Origin: Acestrorhynchus altus
Taxonomy: Eukaryota > Chordata > Actinopteri > Characiformes > Acestrorhynchidae
Direction of reading: 5' to 3'
DNA length: 64,000 nt
NCBI GenBank assembly: GCA_034509495.1
Contig: CM067519.1
Coordinates: 22,138,103 to 22,202,102, forward strand
A model generated the notes under the pieces. The model made no database searches and was not told the origin of the DNA. It worked only from the letters and a program-made list of their open reading frames with translations. The position numbers were made by a program, and so were the translations under genes. Position 1 is the first letter of the stretch, and each line of letters starts with the position of its first letter. Of the stretch, positions 41,625 through 53,460 are shown one piece after another.

Positions 41625-42100
41625 TATTCTTGTATTATTAAACTTATACTTAAAATGCCTAAAATTAGAATTAGTTGCAGCAGATCAGCTGCAGATGATT
41701 AGACCATCATCAGAGAGGCTGTCTTTTTTAAACCTCAAACATTAGTTTGGTTTGCTCTTGATTGTTGAAGTGAGTGGGATTACCATGGTGAGATCTAAAG
41801 AGCTCTCTGGTGTCTTCAGAAAGAAGCCTTTAAATGCAGATAAAGCTAGAAAGGAGTTTAGAAAGATCTGAGAGCAGTTAGGAATCAGCCACCCCACTGT
41901 CAGCTAAATGGTTTAACAAGGGTCAGCCTGACCAGATCAGGCCATCCTAGCCAATTCACAGAGCAGACTGCAAGATGTATTTAGAAGTCTCCAACAATCC
42001 TAAAATGTCATCACATGACTTATTGGTAGCTCTTGCCACAGTTGATGTCAAAGTAGGGCATCTACCATCAGAAATAAATTAAACAAGATTGATTTTTGTG
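41625..42100 (+). pseudogene. Tc1-like relic (family T3), 5' half of transposase gene
   Basis: The leader GTTGCAGCAGATCAGCTGCA, then TTTGCTCTTGATTGTTGAAG precedes an ATG at 41785 (MVRSKELSGVFRKKPLNADK), the usual start of this Tc1 family's enzyme. Stops follow from about 41869. Later words (GCCATCCTAGCCAATTCACA, TTGATGTCAAAGTAGGGC) fit the helix-turn-helix region. The catalytic half is absent. A second leader copy lies at 63070. Confidence 0.8.
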
Positions 42101-42671
42101 AGAGGAGTTCAAATGTCCGTATGTTTAAAGGACAACGCCAGTTCGTGTTCATGACTTTCCACAAAAATAATGTTTGACTGTCAGTGAATTTTAGAAAACG
42201 TCTCAGGATCACGGTAGGTTTAATTCATATTATGTGAAGTGGATGGAGAAAAGGGGGCCTGGCTTTAAAGCAGTGCTATTTCACAGTGGCAATTTTGGAC
42301 AGGGATTGTTGCTGGTACATTAACAATGTTGTAATAAAGTGAGAGGGAAGCTGGTAGCCTAATGCCATGCTAATGCCATGCTTGTGATTTTGGATGAGGG
42401 CTGTAGTTGGAGCATTAATGCCACAGAAGTGATGGGGGAAGAGGCTGGTAGCCATCAAGAGACCTAAAATTAAAACTTTGGAAGCGATTTTGAGTGAGGA
42501 CCATAGGTGGCGCACTAATGCTGTGGTAGCGATGTGGGAGTTATTTACAATTTACAGCTACTTTTGGCCATTGGATGCTGTCCAGTATATCAGTTTCCCT
42601 TACTCCACTGCTTTAGTGAACAAAGACCACTTATTACATAGGTAGGGTCATTACCTACACATTGGTGAAAA

Positions 42672-42673
<2 letters not shown>

Positions 42674-42738
<65 letters not shown>
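42674..42738. repeat. GT dinucleotide microsatellite
   Basis: About 32 GT units. Confidence 0.95.
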
Positions 42739-42740
<2 letters not shown>

Positions 42741-42829
42741 GCACTGGGACATGTGTATGAGACAGCATTGTTGCTGGATTTTAAATACACTTCAGTGTCA
42801 GTGCTGGGTTGAGAGAGCCAATAGTCAGA

Positions 42830-42920
42830 ACCCAGCCACTGATGAAGGGTTATATATAGTGGTCAGGTTATATATAGTGGTCAGAACCCAGCCACTGATG
42901 AAGGGTTATATATAGTCTTT
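42830..42920. repeat. Short tandem duplication
   Basis: The segment CAGCCACTGATGAAGGGTTA followed by TATATAGT occurs twice within 90 bp, separated by an extra GTGGTCAGGTTATATA piece. Confidence 0.75.
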
Positions 42921-43259
42921 AACAAGACAGGTGTGTCTAACAAGCCCTCCAGTAAGTGTAAACCCTAATTATATAAAAATACACTCATACCAGAGCCAAA
43001 CACACTACCGAGAATGAACGACCCCTAAAAATATCACCACATCAGATGGTCCCTTTCCACTGATGTATTAAACTCTAATATAACCTAGAAAGCAGATGTT
43101 ATAAAGAGTAGATTTATACCTACAATATACTCTACAGTGTTCCCATAATGTTCTGCAAGGGTTCCTTATTGCAATGGTTGAACAGCGAGAACTCAAAGAA
43201 CCATTCGATGGGTTGAATGGTCCTTCCCTGTGATGGGAAAACTCTAGTATATGTTGGTG

Positions 43260-43400
43260 TTTCTAATAAAGTGGCGGGTGAGATGAAGCACAAGGTGAGG
43301 GTTTCTAATAAAATAGCCAGTGACTGGAAGCACAAGGTGAGGGTTTCTAATAAAGTGGCCAGTGAGTGGAAGCACAAAGCAGGCATTGTTAATGAGGTCA
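43260..43400. repeat. 42-bp minisatellite resembling a Tc1 transposon end
   Basis: About three units starting GTTTCTAATAAAGTGGC at 43260, 43302 and 43343. TTCTAATAAAGTGGCCAGTG is the kind of terminal sequence found at the end of fish Tc1-like transposons, including the family relic at 53090. Confidence 0.8.
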
Positions 43401-44129
43401 TGTATGAGGGTACATTTTTTGTAATAAAGTGAATAGTGTGGGTTGGTGTAATACATATTGATTTGAATTCCGCGTTCAGTTTCTCTTCACTCTCTGCGGA
43501 TGTATTTGTGACTTTGTGTCAACAAAGCATCATCATATTACACAACTGGCCTATTTTACATTCTCTGACCGAGATGCTTCATGAATTATTCCTTCCCTCT
43601 GAAATATGCTGATAATGTCTTATAAAATTTTGAGTGAGTCAGTGTGGATATAAATGAAATAAGCATTTCAACAAGGCAGTGTTGACCCTTTTTTGACCTC
43701 CTTTCCTTTCCGTTGCAGTTCAAGGAACCTGACAGACATTCTATAGTAATATCCTCACTGTTGAACTTTTGGCTCCTTTTCTGGTTGAGGTCTGTAAAAC
43801 TTCAGTGCTTTCTCAGTGAAGTACTTCAGTACAATCCATTATTCTTGCAATTGAAGTTGACCTCAGCTGTTCCAATGATTTGTCTTCAGTGGGAATCGCT
43901 CACGCATTGCAGTTGCTAGTGATGAAAGGACAATCCGAAGAAACACTTGCAAAGTTTGGTCTCACATATTCATGGTGTGACCTAGAATTCACAACATTAA
44001 TAACAAAAAGGAGCATATTTCAATAGCAAAGGGTCTTTTCCTAAGAAATTCTTAAACTTGTTCTTGAGAAAAGTCCTGAGAAAGAGTCAAAAGTCATTGA
44101 TTCAAGATGTTTTGAACCTCTCGAACTGT

Positions 44130-44665
44130 AGACCAGTTTTGTGGAATGTTTCTGTAGTTTGACATATTTTTATTTGTCGAAAGATATTTTTTTTTTACTA
44201 TTTTTTTAGAGGTCTGTCTTCATTTGAGATGTAGAAATGAACAGAATTTAAATATTTTTGTGGGTTTTTGTTTTTGCTCATAAGGACTAAATACACTATG
44301 TGGCCACTATGTGGCAACTCCCTTCTTGTTTTCCTCTATAACCCAATATCTGGGTCAGTGATGTCATCAGACCCTTCTCACTGATCAGTCAGAGTCTGTA
44401 AGCAGTATGATCATGTAAACATAGACAGAGCAGTAAACATGCACTGGATTCTCATTTGGCCTTTAAAATGGGACTTAATTCAGTTGGAAATGAATGTTTC
44501 ATGTGTTTTCTAAGATGGATTAATGACTGATAATTCATCACACAATGATGAGACCCATGATGGGGTACGTCATACAGCTCTTTTATGATATGTGTAACAT
44601 GTCTGTAGGTTATTCTAATCCTGAGATATGAAGCCTAGAAAATGGCATGTAACTGTCTGCAAAAT
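44130..44665 (+). repeat. Unclassified repeat family B
   Basis: Same-strand match to 32310-33010: CTTCATTTGAGATGTAGAAA, CTCACTGATCAGTCAGAGTC, AGCAGTAAACATGCACTGGA, GATAATTCATCACACAATGA and GATATGTGTAACATGTCTGT in order. It contains a different middle segment near 44300-44380. Confidence 0.7.
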
Positions 44666-44874
44666 TCAGGTCTCAGGTTTAAAAAGTTAAACTGCACGAC
44701 TGATCACCCGATTGGATCCCACTGCCCTTCCAAACTGAACAAATCCCAGATAGACATTGTTGAAAGTCAGAATCTTTGTCAAAAATGCACACATAGTTTT
44801 TAAGAGAAATTTCTATCTTAAAATGTGTTAGAGAATGAGAGCCAGTGTTAGTAACCTCTCTGAATATTGATGAC

Positions 44875-45150
44875 ACATTGAAATTTGCTGATTTCATCTT
44901 CAGGTGTTGCAGCAGGTAGTCTGTGAGTCACGCAGCTCCAGTCGACTAGGGATGTGAAGTCAATTCTTGCAGTCTCTGTGAGGAATTTGGTGTGCTCTCT
45001 CCAAAACACATATAGAAGGTGAATTGGCAAGGGTGAATTGCCCCATGTATGACTGTAGAAGTGTGTTTGGGACCCTGGGCTGGTGTCGTATCCCGTGGGT
45101 ATTCCTATCCTGTGCCCGGGGATTCCATGTAGGCTCCAGACTGACCAAGA
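44875..45150 (+). repeat. SINE-like repeat (family V)
   Basis: GTCACGCAGCTCCAG, then TCTGTGAGGAATTTGGTGTG, then GAATTGGCAAGGGTGAATTG and TATCCTGTGCCCGGGGATTC parallel the copy at 47580. The box-B-like region near 44950 has decayed. Confidence 0.55.
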
Positions 45151-45180
45151 CAGACTGACAAAAGTTTACAGTTGCTCAAA

Positions 45181-45182
<2 letters not shown>

Positions 45183-45255
<73 letters not shown>

Positions 45256-45256
45256 G
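45183..45256. repeat. CAT trinucleotide microsatellite
   Basis: About 24 perfect CAT/ATC units. Confidence 0.96.
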
Positions 45257-46475
45257 TTAGAAATATTGGGTTTTATAGAAGCTAATAGTGAGTCAATGTA
45301 CTGTATGCCAGAATTAGAAAAATAAACCTACCAGATAATGGCACTTAAAGATGACTCATCTGACCATTTTGCTTCCTCCCACTCCTACATAATCTCATTA
45401 TTTCAGCTGTATTGTTTTGTGCATTGACTTGGATACAAGTTGTTTCCAAATGGCAGCCCTGTCATTTCAGCAGTGTGAAAGTAATGGTGAAGTTTTTGGT
45501 TGAGAGCAGTTCCAAAACAGTATAAATTTCACTTCTGTCATCATTTGGACGTTTCTGAAATCAGTTCGCCCACCTATCCCTGTCAGCAAGTGTTGACGTT
45601 TCTCAGGCAGTTTCTCCTGGCATGACCTCCTGTCACTTTTTGACAAGTGCTTTTTATAGGGAGAAAGAGGATTTAGAGGGGTTTCAGTGTGTGACACAAC
45701 AGCTGTTTGGGCTCCAGCAATGTGAACAGCATGGCATAAAGGAGGGTAGTGGATATATGTGCCCAGAGGTGGGTAGTAAACGTCTCCTTTTACTCGGCTT
45801 TTTGAATTTAAGTGTAATAATGCATCTAAAAAAAATGAATACTGTGAAAAAGGTTTTTAATCGTTGAATTCTACAATTAAAAGGTCATATATTTTATCAA
45901 GTTGATACTGTGATTAGTACATTTGAATTTCAACAAACATGTTTTAAGCAAACTGGGATGAAACCAGTGCAAAATCCTTGACATTTGACATTTTTGGGGC
46001 AAGAAATAATTAATGTTATTATTGAGTTTTTGCTGAACTTCGAACACTTTGATCTGAAATCTAACAGCACATGAGATAAAGATTAGGGTCTATTCTTCTG
46101 CTTTTGGTGAATCTAACACAAATGATAACCGTCTAATATTACAGGTACCAGAGATGCAGATTTTGCCCCCAATCTAACAAAAGATTAAACACAAAATTCC
46201 ACCTGAGTAGAAGTAAGGAAAGGAACTACTTACTGCTAACCTTGGGAGCAGCTCTCTCTCTCCTGAACTGTTTTAAAGTGTCTGTTTATTTTCAGGTCTC
46301 AGTCTGGGCTTTGTTATAAACGGAGGATGAAACACTCTGAGCGTTTGAGTATCACTGCCATGTTCAGGAGCAGATACTGACGGCTTCTGTGTTTATATAA
46401 GCAAATCCATGAAAGCACAGACCTCTAAGCCATGCACTGCTCACATCCTCAAAGCAGTAGGTAATTTAGAAAGAA

Positions 46476-46476
<1 letters not shown>
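45257..46476. other. Upstream flank, no feature seen
   Basis: No recognised exon, RNA gene or repeat family. Confidence 0.4.

Positions 46477-46556
<80 letters not shown>
46477..46556. repeat. CA dinucleotide microsatellite
   Basis: About 40 perfect CA units, the longest dinucleotide array in the window. Confidence 0.97.
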
Positions 46557-46559
<3 letters not shown>

Positions 46560-46561
<2 letters not shown>

Positions 46562-47575
46562 AAAAATAGACAATAAAATAAAGACAAGCATTCAGCACCG
46601 AGCTATAAATTGGCAAATCAATTTGTTTTACTTACAACATTCAAGCGAATCACTAGAGTCAATTTTCTGCCCAAGAACGACTACTTGTGCAAGGAACTGT
46701 ACATAATTGAACATCACGGTATACAAATAATAAACAAATAATACAATTCATGCAAATATACCACCACAAACCGCAGTACAAACAATATTTTATGCATAGT
46801 ACATAACCTAAATGTATCTACAATGTATATATGCAGCTTTTGTTGTGGAGGGAAGCAGTTGGACCAATGATTATGGATGCAGAAATATATAGATTAGTAA
46901 TGGTGGTGGGAAGGTGGGACTTAAACAGTCATTCTTTAAGATCTAGAAACAAAAACTGATGGGAAATCAGTGCAAACCGATTTAGAAATCCAGACCGGAT
47001 GTGCATTCCGCATTCCACAAAGTGGACATATCTGGAAAAAATAAGGAGTATGGTCAACCTAACGTGCCTGTGCTGCCCGGTTACTGGTTAAATCAGAGCT
47101 GGGGACCCAGTGCTTTCCTCTGAGTGCGATCAATGCCCAGCAGATCAAAAATATGAGGTGGCTGGTTTACATGTATCTGACACATCGTATGTGTTAGGGG
47201 GAGTCTTAAAGGGGTTCCCAAATTGCTGGGGAAAGTGGGGGAAAAAGTATAATGAATTTGTAAATGGAAAATGTTCTATTTATTAATGTTAAATTATACA
47301 TTTAACATGTTTGCAACCCTAACCCACATTTTTTATATTCGATTTCTTACGCTGATTTGGTTTTCAAAAATGAGGACACTGGGGACACACAGGCATCTGC
47401 TGTGGAAAGGATAATGTGACCTTCAAGATTCGAGTAGGCAGGGCAGTCTTGCAGTATGTCACTGTGAAGGTAGGAAGGAATTAACCCTCTCTAAAATCAT
47501 GTTCATTTACCAAGACTAATAAAGAGCCTTAATAGTGTCTAGTGCTAAATCAGCAACTTTCATTTCAACTTATCT
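46560..47575. other. Upstream flank, no feature seen
   Basis: AT-rich; a fragment near 47095-47190 (GGGGACCCAGTGCTTTCCTC) may be a remnant of the reversed family S repeat. Confidence 0.35.
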
Positions 47576-47579
47576 CTTA

Positions 47580-47890
47580 AAATTAAATATGCACGGGTAA
47601 TTTGTGTGTCATGCAGCTCCAGGGAACTGGGGTTGTGGGTTCAATCCCTAGTCTGTTTGCCGTCTGTGAGGAGCTTGATGTGTGCTCTCCCTGTATCTCC
47701 CCTGGCATCTCCCTGTGTCCACATGGGTTTCCTCCAGGTGTCTTCCAAAAATACCTATGGACGATGAACTGGCCATGCAAAAATTGTCTGTTTGACTTGT
47801 TTGTGTGGTACCTGGCGAAGGACTGGCACCCTGTTCAGGAGATATACTTGCCTTGTGCCCATTGATACCCAGCAACGATGGATAGATGGA
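47580..47890 (+). repeat. tRNA-derived SINE-like repeat (family V)
   Basis: A box-B-like GGGTTCAATCC (47638-47648) is followed by TCTGTGAGGAGCTTGATGTG, TCCACATGGGTTTCCTCCAG and GCGAAGGACTGGCACCCTGT, in the order of a widespread fish SINE. It ends in a GATGGATAGATGGATA tail. Confidence 0.7.
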
Positions 47891-49120
47891 TAATATTAAC
47901 TGAGCTAAAGGTAATGTTTATGGAGATCTACTGTCCATTTAATAAACATGCACTGGGTTAGTTTAACTTGAGTACATTTACATGATTAAAATTCTGTCGT
48001 TCATTGAAGCTGAAATAACGGGAACGGGTTAAATCCCGGGGACTATATTTGCACATTTGGCATTGGACTGAGCCATTCAATACAAACTATTAGTACATAC
48101 ACATACCTCACACCTGGAGGTCACTGATAACCTCAGCTCAGCATATGTGCTCTAAAACAGAGTTCAAAGGTAGCATTTGTGTTTCTATGCAGTGGCATAA
48201 AAGCAAATTAGATGAATAAAAAAAGAAAAAATCTAATAAATGTATACATCAATTTCAAAGAGGGCAGTGCTGACTTCAGGCAAAGAGTGTCCAATGTCAC
48301 ACTTTCTGACCGCTCTGTTATCTCCTCTGGTCGTGACACCGCCAGCAGAAAGGGGCCTTTTGCATCTGTATTGGAGGCCTGAGAAAAATGAAAAGTGTGT
48401 CAGAGGAAGATTATTTAGGGTTTTATATTTTTTCTCTCTCCTGAACTCACGCTGAGCTCATAGCTGTTGGGGGGGAAAGCTTTTTGCTGTGCAGCTGCTA
48501 CCTGTGCCGCATTTAATATCATTCATTCTTTCCACCTTTGCCGGGACGTAATATGCAGGTGTGCACACTCACACTGATGAACTTAAGCTGCAAAGTTCAT
48601 TTCCCATCCTTTCAGTGCCCATCTGAGACCAATCCTGCCTCTTTGATTTTTAACCTCGGAATCTGCCTCGACCCAGTGAGCACAAATGCCACGAATACGA
48701 GATTTCACTAGTAGTACGTTAATACTACTGCTAATATGCTAACAGCCCTGCTTGTTGACAATCCCAAAATGGTGACTGCTGCAAAAATAAAAGAGTGTGT
48801 GTGCATCTTTCTGGAACAGAATGTCAGCTTTGTGTGCCAATGACGTGGTGGAGACTGTTAATCATGGTTCCGCTGCTGCGCTGGTAAACAAGCTGACAGT
48901 GCATCGTCGTGTAGAGCTCTCAGCTCCCAACACCCGGGCAGGTCTTAATTGAGATGCAACATCAAGAGAAGCTTCTCCCAGTAGCTGACTGAATAATAGC
49001 AAGCATATATCGGCCTGCTGGCTTGGTAAGGTCAGTCGCCCATGACCTTTCCCACTGCTGGTTCCTCCTCATACCACCAAGATAGTTGCCTTGTGTTCAA
49101 GACCTAACCAATTTCGAATT
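47891..49120. other. Upstream flank, no feature seen
   Basis: No recognised exon, RNA gene or repeat family. Confidence 0.4.
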
Positions 49121-49124
49121 TGGA

Positions 49125-49475
49125 ACTGCCAATTTACCAACCTTGATAAGACTCTACCCACCCCAGACGATGCCCCCAACACTAGGAAGGTGAAGACAAG
49201 AACACACTTCCTCTGATAAAAGTGAAGTCAGCCACCACCTCTTTCTAAACTGCCATCGTTGCATCATTGCTTGGCAGCCAATGCACTCAGAGGAAAGTGT
49301 CGGGTCCCCAGTTCTGATACAATGGCTAACAGCTGACTGTGCCGTGAGGAGAGAGCACCATTTAAAGTGCTTCACCCACCCAAAGAGAACATGGCCAATT
49401 TTGCTGTCTCTGACTCCAGCTGCCAATGGAAAGCAACAGGACCCAGGATTTGAACCGACGATCATCAGGTGATAG
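49125..49475 (-). repeat. Family S SINE-like repeat, most complete copy
   Basis: From left: GGAACTGCCAATTTACC, CCAACACTAGGAAGGTGAAG, TGTCGGGTCCCCAGTTCTGA, GAACATGGCCAATTTTGCTG, and at the right end GGATTTGAACCGAC. On the minus strand that last part reads as box B (GGTTCAAATCC), so the SINE head is at the right. Confidence 0.72.
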
Positions 49476-49912
49476 TACTAGCACATTATATGCTGCTTAT
49501 TTTAGAAAATAAACTAAGACAGATATTACAAACAAACGAGAGATCAGTAATGACTAGATCTGATTTCAAATGATGTTGCTGCAGAAATTGACTGCAAACT
49601 AACTTTAGTTAACTCATTTATAAGGATAAGGAAATTAAGGAATTATGGGAAAACAGCCAATTGGACTGTTGGTGGAAAACAAAAGATGAAAAGTGGTATT
49701 TTGTCTAATAGTCTGCTTATCCATTATGGTCTGTCCAAAAAACACTGAGCAAATTCCAGTGGACACTAGGTTTGGAGGTCTTCAGTGGTCCACTATGCTT
49801 TTGCTATCCGGGTCTTGCTCAGGGACTGTTATTGGTGTAGCATGGGATGCTTGTTCAGTTGTTCACACAAGGAAATTAATTCTGATCTGCCGTGGGGTCA
49901 GATTGTCCTTGT

Positions 49913-50228
49913 GCATCTCAAAAAATTAGAATATCATTAAAAACTCATTTGTGATCACAATTTCATTCAAAAAGGTAAACTGACATATTTTATATTTATT
50001 ACACATAAAGTGACATTTCAAGTCTTTTTTTGGTTTAACTGTTGATCAGTTTGTTTGTTTTTTAGCTAATGAAAACCAGAAAACAAGATTCAAATTTGCA
50101 TAGATTAGTAATCTCTGTATCAACTTTAAAAGAAAAAGCTTGAAATATGTCACTTTAAAGGTAATGAATATAAAATGAGTTTGAATGAAATGATAAAATC
50201 AGTTTTCTCCTTTTTTTGAGATGCGCTA
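49913..50228 (+). mobile_element. Short Tc1-like MITE of family T1
   Basis: The left end GCATCTCAAAAAATTAGAAT and right end TTTTTTTGAGATGCGC are inverted repeats. These ends and the inner AAAAGCTTGAAATATGTCAC block match the outer parts of the Tc1-like family whose transposase pieces lie at 28450 and 60715. The transposase is deleted. Confidence 0.8.
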
Positions 50229-50930
50229 GTATATACGGTACATACTGTATATCTACATGTACTTTTAAGTATTTCCACCCTGATAATAGCCCTTAATATC
50301 TCTAGGACTAAACAAGGTGGATATCACAGTTCAGTCACTGTTGACTCAAAATTGATCTTAACGGTTATAGTCTTACAATTAGGACAGTAATTGTCACTGT
50401 CAAACACTATTAGTGTGCTGGTATTAGTATGCAGTGCTGACAATAATCTAATTCCCGAGTGACGAGAGGCAATTGCCTTGTTTGTGTTTATTGGGCCAGT
50501 AAAAATGATCTCTGTTTTTAATTAAGTCTCTCTGGAATTTAAAGCCAGTCTTATCCCACAGTTACATCAATTTGGCAGAACAGAAAAAGACCAATACATG
50601 CTTTAGGTATGGAAGGAAACAGCTTTCTGACAGTAACCAAAAATCCATTTACATTACAATGGATTGACTTGGTTAACATTCATGACTTCATGTCTAAAAC
50701 GTGGAGAACGTCACTGTTTAAAATCTGATTTGCCTGGTATGGGGAATAGGTTTGCAGTGTGCTGAATATCTTCTGCATACCGTACATGCAGATCTATGCA
50801 AAAAAAGTTTGAGCATTCTTGATCAGATTGTGTATTTTGATGAATTAAGTAACATAAAATTATATTGGGAAATACTATTTAAGATATTTACAAACTTTTT
50901 ACAATGTTATGTGTGACTATACTTAAAACA

Positions 50931-51475
50931 CCAATCAACCATAGCACTGTGACCTTGTTTCTTTATTCACTGTCTATTTTATCAGCACCTCGTCCTGTAC
51001 AGTATCACTTTCTGTAATTAGACTGTAGTCCATCTGTTTCACTGCATCCTTTGTTCACCATGTTCTTCAATGGTCAGGACCCCACAGGACCCTCACAGAG
51101 CAGCTATTATGTGGGTGGTTTCTCAGCACTGCAGTGACACTGACATAGTTGTGCCTGCATGTGTGTTATGCTGGTATGAGTGGATCAGACACAGCAGTGC
51201 TGCTGGAGTTTTTAAACACTGCATGCACCCACTGTCCACCCTATTACACACTCCTACCTAGTTGTTCCACCTTGTAGATGTAAAGTCAGAGACAGGAGCT
51301 CATTTGGTTCTGCAGTTTGTGTTTGTCATCCTCTAGTCCCTCATCAGTGGTCACAGGATGCTGTTGGCTGGCTATTCACTGGACTATTCACAGGCCAGCT
51401 GTCACACTGAGGGTTTAAACACTCCAGCAGCACTGCTGTGTCTAATCCATTCATACACACTAACTCACCACTGCT
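50931..51475 (+). repeat. Family C repeat, longest copy
   Basis: It starts CCAATCAACCATAGCACTGT, close to the terminal repeat of the mariner-like element at 17915. It continues through GGTCAGGACCCCACAGGACC, TGAGTGGATCAGACACAGCA and TTCCACCTTGTAGATGTAAA, then turns back on itself with ACACTCCAGCAGCACTGCTG. Probably a non-autonomous DNA transposon. Confidence 0.65.
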
Positions 51476-51512
51476 GTTTTGAAAGTAGTTCTATTTATTT
51501 TTTTAATGATCA

Positions 51513-51514
51513 GC

Positions 51515-51561
<47 letters not shown>
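51513..51561. repeat. CAA trinucleotide microsatellite
   Basis: About 16 CAA units directly after a family C repeat. Confidence 0.95.
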
Positions 51562-52182
51562 AATCCCTACAGTATATATAGATATATATATATAAATATT
51601 CTCTAATTGCTGCTCTTTGTTGTTAACAGAAGGTTTAGGCCCACCTGTTGGGACCTATTTTAGGTTATGTGCTTCCACTTTGCCTCAGGCTTCCTGCCAT
51701 ATCTTTGCATAATGCAGTGTGTTAAGTGTTGAAGAAAAGAAGCAAGTGTGTAGAACGAAAAAGCAGAGCTGTTCCAATAGTATCAACATGGGTTTACAGA
51801 AGAGGGGTGTGTGGAGAGCAGTCAAACAACTGACAACTACATTTCATCACTGCGTGTAAGACATAGAGAGTCTAGAAGTGGGTCAAGGAGATGCAGAGGA
51901 GATTTAAGATCTGGCAACATGCTGCTTTGCAGAATAACTATTATTTTACATCAGTTAAAAAAAAAAAAAAGAAGATTAGTTGGACCTAAAAGTTCACACT
52001 TCATCAGCCACTGGGGAAGAACCTACTCTCATGGAACATTACTAGTATTAACATCTAAAGTATTCCTAATCTTTATTCATGGGTTCATTAGTGAAGCCCT
52101 GATGCCTATGCAGAATCCATCTCTTAACAGATTAATCTGGACAACTGGGTTCATATCCACAAAGAGTTGCAGTAGAGTATAA

Positions 52183-52219
<37 letters not shown>
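52183..52219. repeat. AAC trinucleotide microsatellite
   Basis: About 11 AAC/ACA units followed by TTTATTTATAAAGCACAATT, a word common in fish interspersed repeats. Confidence 0.9.
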
Positions 52220-52654
52220 AATAGCTTTATTTATAAAGCACAATTTTCACAGACCTATTAGATCAGAATGCTTTACAGACATGTGATATAATTAAATCAC
52301 TGCAATAAAAAGTTATAAATAATTAATGCATGCAAAATGTTATATTGTACTACTGTTATATGCATTTGCAAATAAAAATGCATTATCATATAAATTCTTA
52401 CATATACGTTGGAAGTGCACCCCAAGAAATCTGTAACATTTGCACAGACATATTTTGCATATTTATTATATAAAATATGACTCAGAATAGTTCTTGTCCA
52501 TGCTCAAGCTAGTCTGCCATGTGTCCACAGAAGAACTGAGCATACATCATTGTCACAGCTGGCTGCTTTTTTCCATTATGGAGCTTCTAAAAATGGAATT
52601 AATGGACAGAATGTTTAAGTTCTTTAAGTTCTGTTTTATTTCACATTGTACGAT

Positions 52655-52905
52655 GTTAGGATTAGGGTTAGGGTTATGTTAGGTTTAGGTTATGGTTAAG
52701 GTTAGGATTAGAGTAAGGGTTTGGAGTAGATTGGATTACTTTTAAGTTTAGAATTATGATACGAGTAAAGTTGAGTTTAGGTTATGGTTAACTTTAGGTT
52801 TAAAGTAAGGGTTAAGTAAAGGTTAGGTTAAGTTTGGGTTATTGTTAAGGTCAGGATTTGGGTAGTGGTTAGGATAAGTTTAAATGTAGGCTGAGATTTG
52901 GGTTC
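52655..52905. repeat. Degenerate telomere-like tract
   Basis: It contains TTAGGGTTAGGGTTA near 52662 and then about 230 bp of variants such as TTAGGTTTAGGTTATGG and AAGGTTAGGATTAG. It reads as a decayed array of the vertebrate telomere hexamer (TTAGGG) on the plus strand. Confidence 0.75.
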
Positions 52906-53089
52906 AGATCATTCATTTGCAGTGGTAGCTTTGTATTATTATATTTTAAAACTGTGAATCCACAAGGATTACACTACATTAAGTTCACACAGTAAAAAAT
53001 ATAACATGGTCTTTTAGTCACATATGTACAAATTCCTCTTGAGAGCAGGCTAAATGATCTAATCAGCCAATTGGGTGACAGCAGTACAG

Positions 53090-53460
53090 TGCACAAAGCC
53101 ATGCAGATATGGACCAGCAGGTTCGGGTAATGTTTGCATCAGCTATCAGCACAAGAGAAAATATATATTCTTTGTCATTTTGAGCATGGCATGATGGTTG
53201 GTACCAGACATGCTGGTTTGAATACTTATAGAACAGCTAATCTCCTGGGATTTTCAGGATAACAGTCTCTAGAGTTCATCAGAATGGCAGAATAAAGAAA
53301 ACACCAGTGAGCAGCAGTTCTGCAGACACAAACATCTTCTTGATGAGAGAGGTCAACAGAAATTGGCCAGAAGAAGGCAACTCATATAAGTATCTCAGAA
53401 TACACAACAGATCTGACCTTGAGGGGCATGTTCATAATAAAGTGCTTAATGACGGTATTA
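53090..53460 (+). pseudogene. Tc1-like relic (family T4), deletion derivative
   Basis: TTTTGAGCATGGCATGATGG, then TGGTACCAGACATGCTGGTT, then ATCTCCTGGGATTTTCAGGA, TGAGCAGCAGTTCTGCAGAC and TTGATGAGAGAGGTCAACAG follow the DNA-binding part of a fish Tc1 transposase gene. It then jumps to near the right end (CATAATAAAGTGCTTAATG). The catalytic core is gone. Confidence 0.78.
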
